Of a DNA stretch of 64,000 nucleotides, positions 23,630 through 33,106 are shown piece by piece. The notes beneath the pieces were generated by a model. The model was not told the origin of the DNA and made no database searches. It was given only the letters and a program-made list of their open reading frames with translations. The stretch's first letter is position 1, and each line of letters starts with the position of its first letter. The position numbers and the translations under genes were made by a program. The stretch comes from Annona cherimola (lineage: Eukaryota > Streptophyta > Magnoliopsida > Magnoliales > Annonaceae): NCBI GenBank assembly GCA_030490835.1, contig CM059971.1, forward strand, positions 122,978,564-123,042,563. Reading direction: 5' to 3'.

Positions 23630-25335
23630 GAAAAATAACACTTGATCAATCAAATGATAATGTGTCCGCTGATGTGGCATCTTGACCATTGACCACTTGA
23701 CTCAATAGCTTAAGATGTTTAAGTCATTAAGGTTTTGGTCTTTGGTAGCGGAAGTCTTAAGATCGAGTTTTCGTAAATGCTTAAAGAGTAATTTTACCTT
23801 TTTAAGGTTCGTGGGCCCCATCAGTTTGAAATTCAAATTTCAAAATAAAATGAATCGTATACGGATTTGTGGTACGAAAAAAAGAAGACACACGCTACCG
23901 CCGGAGAAAGGAAAAAGCTGATCTAATCCGTTCAAGTGATCTATTTTATCTTCTTCTTTAAGGTAATTGAGATTTTTGCCTCTTTAGCATTTAATTATGA
24001 CATGATTTAATGAGGATTTATCACATGATTATGCTAGTGATTATGCTAATATGTGATTTCATAGCCGTTAACATGCTGAGATATTATATGCTATGTTGCA
24101 TAAGGAATGGATGCCACATAATTATTTGAGGAACGTATTATTTACATTAAAATTAATTATGTGAGGAATTATCAATCATTTGAGAATTTTATTAACATAA
24201 AGATAATTTTGGGCAACATGGAAAACATAATGACATAATTATAATTTATTTCGAGTAAAATAAATTAACGTGTATAATTATGTACATTATATTATGCTTC
24301 GATAGCCTAAAATTAAATACGTTAGCCAAATTATTGATGGAAGAAGTTTTAATGCATTTAAGATGTTTGAAGGATATATATATATATATACGAAAATAAT
24401 ATTAAAATATTATTATATATCTTATATAAATGACCGAATGGGAAAAATGGAAGTCACTGCCTATTTTCAAGATTTATGGATATTTTACAATTTCACCTAG
24501 TAGTTTTCTGAAAATCATGAGTTGTCATAGAGTTTCTGTAAATTCAGGAGACAGCAGGAGAATCTGTAATTTTCAGAAGCCGGAGGTTGGTTTCCAGGTT
24601 GGGCTAGATAAGGTTGAGCCTAGCACCAAACGAACCCAACTATTGCAACAGGACTGAGGAGGAGGATCCAGTTAGCCAATTTTTGGTGGTGAGGACGTGA
24701 CACCATTTGGGGCATCTTTAAATTGATGTAAATTGAGCTCTAGAAGTCCAATGTGAGTGATCTAAAGGTCGTTTCCTATGAATTTGGACATTCTGAGTTT
24801 GATGGAAGGGCTAGATTAGCCAAATGAGACCTAGAAGTTTTAGTTTTGGGATAGAGAAGTATCTTAAGGTTCTAAATCTTTAGGGTAGTCCTCAAATTTA
24901 AAAGTGAATACTTATAGAAAAAGATGATGACATATGAGATATATTAGAGGCTTAAAAATTGAGCAATTGAGAGAAGATAACAAATTTGTATGATTTTAAT
25001 TGCATGACATTATCTACTTACTAAGTTCTTGTGAACTTATCCTTTTCGTTTGATTCTCAAATGACCAGTGGATGTTGGCCAATGAGATGGTGGTAGTGTG
25101 ATGTATTTATCTAAAATTTTTTATTTTATATAATAAATGACTTGACTTGGATGTAAATATTTTTATTGATGTGTGCATGGTTGTAATAATTCTATGAACA
25201 TTATTGCTTGGATGTATTAATGTAAGTTTGGTTACCTCCTTGAGATGGTTTTATTCAATGTATGGAAAAATTCTAAAGTTTTAAACGACTTGGACCGAAA
25301 ATTAAAGCAAAAGCTTTGATTTTTAATTCAGGGCG
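23630..25335 (+). mobile_element. Degenerate LTR-like sequence
   Basis: A GC-richer leader-like block at 23,640-23,930 is followed by the motif order seen in LTR B: a ctacttactaagttcttgtg block at 25,013, ttctcaaatgaccag, then a tail ending near aattcagggcgatata. No matching 5-bp duplication was found and there is no coding capacity, so the borders and the element class are tentative. Frames at 23715-23921 and 24430-24657 are not recognised. Confidence 0.35.
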
Positions 25336-25557
25336 ATATACGACCCATGCAAATATATTTGATTTGGATAAAGTTTAGCTCATCTAAACAAACAATATTA
25401 AATAAAATAGAAAAAATTCTTAGCATATCCATAATATTTCACTATTATTCCTCTTTTACCCACAATATTTTAAAAATTACTTTGACACTCATTTTATTTT
25501 ACCCCTAATTCCTGCTCACACCGTCACCTTCCTTGATGATGCATCAGCCCTTTTATC

Positions 25558-25728
25558 CTAAATTTCAAAAATGCCCTTTTGAATTCCTCCAAGCATCGGC
25601 CAACTCACATCCAACACCGTGATGAGATCGGCCGCCGCCCTCCTCCGGACATGAGCGGCAATGCAGGGGAAGTGGAATGCATGGGAGCACTCGGTCGTGA
25701 AGATGACCATCCCCAGCCTCGTCTTCAT
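25558..25728 (-). pseudogene. RING/VWA E3-ligase fragment of WAV3/EDA40 class, internally deleted
   Basis: A 56-aa frame too short to stand out. Residues 7-30 read MVIFTTECSHAFHFPCIAAH plus VRRR, the second half of the C3HC4 RING of WAV3/EDA40-type plant E3 ligases. It runs straight into ADLITVLDVSWPM, the first strand of their VWA domain. In the intact family these parts are separated by a long linker and the MIDAS motif is DxSxS; here it reads DVSWP. The first RING cysteines and all of the VWA after the first strand are missing, and the frame stops after FEI. This is a deleted, dead copy. The family assignment is from motif memory and should be confirmed by a protein search. Confidence 0.6.
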
Positions 25729-26044
25729 GCTCTAGGAAGAGCTCCATCATCACGGACCAAAGGGAGCCATGGCTGTCTCCGTTTCAACCCATCATCTACT
25801 GGCGGCAGTCTTCCTTCCGATGACTAGAACCTGATATTCCCCGACACCACTATCGATGACATCATTACAGACAGCATCATGAGGAGATCGATCATATAGT
25901 CTGAAGTCTGCTAGCTTAGCTCTCGATTCTCATCATCCTCCTTCCTTTCCTTGACAGTTTCTTCGTTTTGATTCCTATTTAGGGGCTCTCTGTTTTCTAC
26001 ATTGGAGTGGATTTCCTGATTAATCCTTCATAGTAGCACAAGGT

Positions 26045-26920
26045 TGTGGCAATGTGCTATCTCAGCAGGTTCTTATCGAAGTCTATTATAACGATTTTGC
26101 TGAATTACTTCAGGTAGCCCCAGTGCTTCAGCGCCCAGTCGCCATAACAGAAGCACAAGCTCCGAGCAACCTTGGGATCTTTCATGATCTCAGTCTTCTT
26201 AGTCAGCTCATTGAAGAAGAATTCCTTCGTCTTCTTGAAGATAGCCCTCATGAAGTGTATTCAAACTCGTCGAAAAGATCAAAGAGCATCCCCCGGTGTT
26301 AGCCAATTTACTGCCTTCTTCAAGGAGAAGGCCTCCGACATCTTCCCACAAATTTTGGGGAGATCCCCAATTCGTCCTAAGAAAGATTGGTGCTGGGGCA
26401 AGCAGTAGCGCAAGAGATTATACTGCGTGATGTACACGGACCATTGATTTCGAGGCCATTTGGCATTGATGGTCCGAGAGGCGGAGGTGCAAAGGAGCAT
26501 AAATCGACTGAGCTTGGCGAGGGCCATGTCAGAGAAGACTAGCATGACGATAGCGATGTCATCAAGGTGTAGGAGATAGTGACGTCGAGGTGGAGGAAGT
26601 CGTGCTTGCTGGTAAAGAGGGAGACGAAGAAAGTGACGGTGATGGAGCGAGAGCAGATCGCTCTGAGGAAGTAGCCCAATCGTCTGTGCAGGATGGCGGT
26701 CTATGAAGAGCACCTCGTGCATGAAATCCAACTCATGCTTGACCAAGTGGAAGGCATCCTTGGCGAACCAGCAGAGGAAGGCGCTTCGACTATGGGCTCG
26801 GTCATGGAAGCTGAACATGAGCTCGACATTGAGGAATTGAAGAAGGCATTTTCGGAATTTAGAAAAAAGGCGGAATTAGGAATGAAATGTGAAGGAATTT
26901 TTAAAATGGTGTGGGTATAA
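26045..26920. other. Unassigned coding-like region, probably decayed gene
   Basis: GC-richer than its surroundings, with overlapping frames on both strands (26054-26302, 26172-26408 and 26693-26920 plus; 26279-26818 minus). On the minus strand a frame with RAIFKKTKEFFFNELTKKTE and YGDWALKHWGYLK looks protein-like but is split from the next frame by a stop. I could not place it in any family. It lies 5' of the RING/VWA fragment on the same strand and may be a second gene relic. Confidence 0.3.
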
Positions 26921-27653
26921 AAAAAAATAATGATGAAATATTGAGGGTATGCATAAAATTTTCTTAATAAAATAGACGGCATAAATTTTCATCACTTATC
27001 AAGGTTAAAAAATGAATGATTAATTAGTTTTTTTATGCCATTTCTTATCCGCAAACTATAAAGCACATTAGTAGTGTGTTCATAGCGCATTCGTTTACAT
27101 TACATTATTTAGTTAACATCATTTTTTTTTTTCCGTGTTCATTTCTATTCCAAACAAATAGGCTCTAACAATCAGGCCCAACTAAAGGGCGTCATGTATC
27201 TCGTTGTAGTTGAACATTGATCTACAATGATATTACACTTTTTAAAGGGCTCCAGACTTAGGCTTTGAAAGATTATTATAAAACTTTCAATCGCTTGACA
27301 TTTAATAAAAATTAATTTATTTCGTCAAAAAATATATAAAAATTAATTTATAATTAGACAAAGGTGGAAGGACCATAGACTCCACAGAACAGAAAAAGTA
27401 ACTTTTAAGCGCAACTTCTAACCAAAACAGTTGAAAAACGGCTACAAAATTTAAAAGTTATTAAATTATGATACGCGTGTTTGTAAATGTTGGATGTGCT
27501 ACAGCTGAAGTCACACGATCGGCAGTTCCGCTGGAATTGGTTGGATTTGGAATGATTCGAGGTCCCAAGCTAACCGTTTTCTTATCCATTACTTAGCTTG
27601 CTCGCCTACGCAGCCCGCAGCCTACGCTAGGCGAATTGGGTCCACAGTCATCA
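26921..27653. other. Spacer, nothing recognised
   Basis: AT-rich with a GC-richer stretch at 27,490-27,660. No gene-like frame or bounded repeat. Confidence 0.45.
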
Positions 27654-27891
27654 GAAGTGTTAATTGTCCTGGTCAACCCGTCAACTCGCTCATCCAACCC
27701 GTTTATAAATAAATTTGAGTTGGAATTTTTAAATAAATGAGTTATGATCCGCCAACCCGTTTAACCATTTAATTAAATAAATGAATTAGGGTTGAGATTT
27801 TATAACTCGTCAACCCGTTTAGTAACTCATTTAACCTATATAACTTATTCAACCCGTTTAATTCATTCATAACTCGTTTAACTCATTAAAG

Positions 27892-27932
<41 letters not shown>

Positions 27933-28287
27933 AACCTCTTTGTTATTTTTACTCTCGAAGTCTTCTTCAAGTCACCTAATTTACATTTTTCCACTGTTGC
28001 CCTAATTCTATTTTCCCGTTACTGCCCTATTTTCATTTTCCTTATGCCGAAAACATCTTCTCGTCTCTCCCCGCAAGATCATTATCTACTAGAGTTTAGA
28101 CTTTCAGGTTATTTGCTATACAACTCATTAACAACCCACCAACCTGTTTATTAAATGGGTTGTAAATGGGTTAGGGTCGAGGTTTTTTAAATGAGTTAAT
28201 AAACGGATTAGGGTTGAGATATTTTAAATAAGTTAGAATTAGAATTAGACTCTAACCCGTCCAACCTGATCCATTAACACCTTTAGT
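27654..28287. mobile_element. hAT-like element rich in aacccgttta motifs, with a (TA)n tract
   Basis: The left end aagtgttaattgtcctggtc pairs with the inverted right end aaaggtgttaatggatcagg. Subterminal arms repeat caacccgttta-type motifs, as in the hAT-like element at 4843. A perfect (TA)17 run lies at 27893-27926. No target duplication identified. Confidence 0.55.
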
Positions 28288-29299
28288 TAAAATAGACATT
28301 GTTCGGACTTTGGACAAGTAGAAAAGATCACAATAAAGATGCCGCACAACAACAAAAAATTTTGAAAATTTATAAAACTTTTAATTTAAGTGTATTTAAC
28401 ATGTGTATCAATTTTTATCATTTTTGGAGATTTTTAAATATTTTTTAGATTTTTAAAGACCAATGACATTTTTAATAATTTATAGAATAATGATGAAAAA
28501 ATGGAATAATGATTAAAATATATGGTACAATTTGGTGCCTAGAAATATATATTTAAAAATGCGTAATAAATGCCTCTTTTACTACCCTTTCAAACGACAG
28601 ACACAAAGTAGAGCTCATGTTTTTTGTATTATTCATGTGTCCATGAAATCATATCTTTCCAGCGATGGCATAAAAATGTTTGGTGTGTTACATGAAATCA
28701 TTTCTTCGTCTCTGTTCCATAGGAATTTGTTAGGCGTGGATAATCAGTGCCAATTGTTTTGTCCTGAACTGCTGATGCCCAAAATAGATTGGTTTGGACT
28801 TTGAAGTGCGGCAAGTTAAAAACTTTTTTTGAAAAAAAAAAATTTATGAGAGCAAGTTGAAAACTTAATTTGGCAAAGAAGTTTCAACCTAGTTCCAAAT
28901 CAAAATTTGGATTGGTCGGAAGAAATTTTATCTAACCTTAAGATCGGGTCAACTTCTTCTCTTTTGTTTTGCGTTTTATCCTAACAACAAATTGAAATTT
29001 TATATTATAATTGACATAAAAGTCTTAAGTTAAAATAATCAGAATGATCAGATAAAAATTTCAACTACAGTCGAATTCCAAATCAAACATAAATCAGACT
29101 GTCATTTTGACCCAAGATTGAGTTGGGCTTTGGATACGGTGCACATCTGGCAGGTTTAACCCGACCTGAACTGGACACCCTGGTAGAGCTCAACTAGGTC
29201 AGAACGGGTCCAGAGTCCAGACGGAAAATAATTCAGCAGTCTGCTTAATCTTTTTTTCTCATGTTTTTATGAACATGCATAAACTATACATATCAATAA
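28288..29299. other. Spacer, nothing recognised
   Basis: Contains half of a fold-back family core near 28,380-28,440. The plus-strand frame at 28532-28804 (90 aa) has no recognisable domain. Confidence 0.4.
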
Positions 29300-29705
29300 T
29301 AATATTCTACATTGTACATACGCCACAATATATATTGTTGTGCAGCTATAAAATAAAAATACGCAGACAAAAGAATTTTGATTTACATTTGGCTCAAAAT
29401 GAGGCCACATGATCATAAAATTATAATTTATTCTGTCAATTATATTTAGAATTGTTTATTATTAACATAATAATTTCTATACAAATTGGATACATGTATG
29501 GGCTTCATCTAAAAATGCTATAAAATCAAAATAATAAAATATTTGATGTAAATAATAATTTTAAAGTTATTTTTCAACATATAAACTATTTAAAATGTAA
29601 TTTATATGCGGATAAATAGTTATATGAGTATTGATACATTTAAGTATATGTAAGACTTTTGAGTCAAATATACTATAACTTATGATACATATTACAAAAT
29701 CATAT
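29300..29705. repeat. Family B AT-rich repeat
   Basis: Shares the ccattatatttagaattata, tttatacaattt and acatgtatgggct motif order with the copies at 36,728, 54,890 and 57,795. Ends are not sharply defined. Confidence 0.4.
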
Positions 29706-29734
29706 CTCTAGATAAAAAACTACATATTTATTTC

Positions 29735-30013
29735 ATAATGAGGGATGCTTTTATGAAACTTCTGTTATATATAACTTTTCTTTTTTAATATCTTCATAAT
29801 TAATAAAACTCTGATACACCTGTTATATTTAGCATCATTTATATTATTATCAAAACTTTTTCAGTTGTTTATTATTAATGTGTATAAATCTCATCTACAA
29901 ATGTAACTTTATTTTTTAGCTAAACAAATGATATAAAATACAATGAATGTATTGGATTTTCCATCAAACATCAAAATCTTAAAATTTAAAGGAATTATAT
30001 AGAATAATTATAG
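29735..30013. mobile_element. Family A long-TIR element, internally deleted
   Basis: Starts gatgcttttatgaaacttct and ends with the inverted counterpart (aaaatcttaaaatttaaagg...). Only about 280 bp remain because most of the interior seen in 53.76-61.96 kb copies is missing. Confidence 0.55.
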
Positions 30014-30868
30014 GTAACTAGGATATACAAACCGTTACAAATAGAAATAGCTAATTTATGGGCAACTAAAAAATGATTATCATTTTTATAAAAGTGCGAG
30101 TATCACCTTCTCTGAAATTTGTCAATATTTTAAATTTTACAAAAATTATGGGCAGTCGTATCACTCTTTTTCAATGTTGAGTATTTCCCATACACTGAAA
30201 GATATTATTTTCCAGATAGAGATTACAACAGTTTAAGAACTATTGCATGGCGATAATTTCCTGTTGTATTAGCATGCTAAACATTACATTAATGATTAGC
30301 ATACTCACTAAAATAACATGCTATCTTTGTGAGACGTTTGTTGCCGTCCGATCTGCATTCTCGTTTTCGTGCTTTAGAACGCAATGCAATACAACTAAAC
30401 AATCGGAGAAAAGCATAGAGACAACTGCAACGCTTACCGAAATGTTCGGACTCTCCTTTTTACCCCCCTACTTTTCTGATCAGAAATCTGATTTCACATC
30501 TTTCTAATGGATTTAAAAAACATAAATGATTAAAATTAAGCATATCGTTTTTCCATGAGCTGTAAGACGCAACGAATTGATCCAAATAGTGGTTACAAAC
30601 AGCAAGGAACTATTAGGTTGAATCTCAACGGTACGGAAGGAAAATGTCAGATGGTATTTTTAAGAGCATTAGAAGAAAATTAAAAAACAAAACTATCCCG
30701 ATACAGGCAAACCAATCAGGGATTTGCATTCATACCCACCGATTTGGAATACCTGATGCCACCAATTTAATGGATCACCAGGATTCTTGGGATTCTTCGA
30801 AACGCGAGTGTCATCAATAACAACAAACTGTTATTTATAGGCTTATAGCATAATGCAAGTTTCAGAGA
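30014..30868. other. Spacer, nothing recognised
   Basis: The plus-strand frame at 30247-30507 is not recognised. Nothing else seen. Confidence 0.4.
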
Positions 30869-30877
30869 TAAATTTTT

Positions 30878-32778
30878 GGATTTTTCCCAAAGATACCAAT
30901 TATGTTTAACCATATTCTCAGATATACTCAGATATACTCGTTTCGTTTGCACATAATCCCAGATATGCCTTCCTCGTTAGTATTGCCGTTAGTATTGCGT
31001 TAAGTAACAGACCTGTTAGGAAAAAGCTGTCAATTTTTTGAAACTGCCTAGAATGTCCCTAGCATAAAAAATAAAATGCGAATAAAAATTTTCTATCTTT
31101 TTCACATCCCATTCAAGCCCGTTGTATTCAAGGAAACCGAACCAAGGAAGAGTTCAGCTCATCCATGCAAAAGCCTTCTCGCCAATAGATCTTATCAGAA
31201 GCACCGACAGCTGTAAATCCGACGCTTCAAACCCATCTGCTCTTCCCCTGGACCAGCGGCAACCACCTCTGCAACTCAAGCAAACGACCATCACAGCCCC
31301 AACAACAGCAATTTCCAAATCTGCAAAAATTGCTGCAACCAAGCCCCAACAAGCAGCTGCAAACCATGGCAGCCAATATAAATTCGCTATTAGAATTTCA
31401 ACAGCCCCCTAATCATTGCAGCAGCTGCCTTCCTCCCAACCGGCACTTCATAAATCCACCTCCAACACTCCTAGATTACCAAAGTAATCCGCCTCCATTG
31501 AATTTGGTCTAGCCTGCAACCGTTCAAAATAAAATTAAGCTCCCATCATTTCATCCAGCTAGTAGCACAGCTCTTTAACCATAAATTACAAGCAAATTAC
31601 AGCAGCTTAGACCTCATCGATTTTCTTCATAGGCAGCCACGACCTCTGCTCTAATTTGAAGCAAAGCAAATCTAAATTAATTCTAGCAACAATTTGCAAT
31701 TAAAATGAACCTGTGAAATGCCTCAGCAAAAGCAGAAAGCATACAATAGCCATCAACAGTAGCAAACAATTCTTCAACATGGTCATGCTTAACCGAACGC
31801 CAACTCCCATCTAAAGCAACAAGTGAGCACCGAAGATGGGGAAGGAATTGATGGTAAGGTGAGATAGGGAATATGGAAGAAAGAGGAAGACAGGCGATGC
31901 CACATTCAGCGATGAGGAGGACAACTTGGTTGGAAATGGCAAAGCTCGTTAGCAGTATGCAACTTGACTGTGATTCCTTCGTTGGTGCTTCTCTTCACTT
32001 CCTGCTCCACGATGAGGTGGAACAACTTCTAACTCTTCGCCATCAATGGATGCTACAAAAGCAGAGCCCAAGAATCCCAAGTGAATCAGGAATTGCAGAG
32101 AAAAAGAGAAACTTGGAGAAACCGCAGAAGTAGATTACCTTGTGGAGGTAAAACGTCATTTCTTTGACCAATATTACAATATCGCTGGCAATCCGGAGGT
32201 GCAGAACCTGAAAAAAAAAAAAAATGCAAGTTGAAATGCTTGTTTTTCATAAAAAAGACGGGGGATGAGGAGGAAGAAAAATAGAGAAAAGCAGACCATG
32301 CTTGGCCTTTAGTGCTCAGCTTTTCGGTGGCCATCGATCCTACGCCGTTGGTTTCTGGAGTCAGTCAAATTCTGTGGTCCATGCTTGGCCTTTGGAGCTG
32401 AGATTGATGAGGCGATGCCACATTCACCCAAAGCCTTGCTGTCGTGCCTGAAATCACAACTGAAAATCGGCCACTGCCTTTTCCTTTGCCACAGTTGCCA
32501 ACGTCAAATGTAAGCGAAGATGGAGTCAATGATGGTGGAGGATGATGGCACCAGACGGGTAGGTTCACACACGCAATTGGGATAGCTCATTTGCCCCTTT
32601 TGGTTCAGTCCTAGATCATGGGTTTACGTATTTTCTAACGTCATTTTCTTACATCTGCAACAGAGTGGGCATATATGGGATTATGTGCAAACGTAATGGA
32701 CATATGTGAAATTTTTAAAAGGTAATAGGTATATTTGGAAATATGGTCAAACGTAATGGATAAATTTGAAAAAAGCCC
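30878..32778. mobile_element. Mutator-like element with GC-richer cargo, possible Pack-MULE
   Basis: The left end (30878-30970) and the reverse complement of the right end (32650-32778) align over about 95 bp, including gtttgcacataatccca shared exactly. TAAATTTT directly precedes the left end region and directly follows the right end (32779-32786), consistent with an 8-9 bp duplication. Long TIRs plus such a duplication are the Mutator pattern. The interior (31100-32580) is much GC-richer than its surroundings, has no transposase, and contains direct repeats (aggcgatgccacattca at about 31,894 and 32,411; ccatgcttggccttt twice near 32,300 and 32,380). Short frames here (31122-31412, 31873-32133, 32086-32334) might derive from captured host sequence; none is recognised. 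Confidence 0.7.
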
Positions 32779-33106
32779 TAAATTTTAAAAGAAATAGAGC
32801 AATGAAGAACGAAGCGCACATATTCCAATAAACGTGTCACCAAAATTATAATCATTACAGAATGAGTCTTGTAACATCCTACCAAATTGCAAGTAGGAAT
32901 TGCTTCGAGAGAATTGTAGCCTCAAAGGCAAGCCAGACATCACGTTCTCACTTTTGTATCCAAACAACATTCATTAACTACTATCTCAAGAATTTTCTTG
33001 GGTAGTCCTACAAAGACACAGAGACAGAGCCAATCACAGATGATTGCACATTGAAAATTCTTTTACCAGCTAAAAGGAAGTTTGTGTCTACATCCGTCAA
33101 GAATGC

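Noticed and set aside
23715..23921. 68-aa plus-strand frame
   Set aside because: In a degenerate LTR-like stretch; no recognisable domain.
27893..27926. (TA)n as a possible replication or regulatory signal
   Set aside because: A simple microsatellite inside a hAT-like element; no supporting context.
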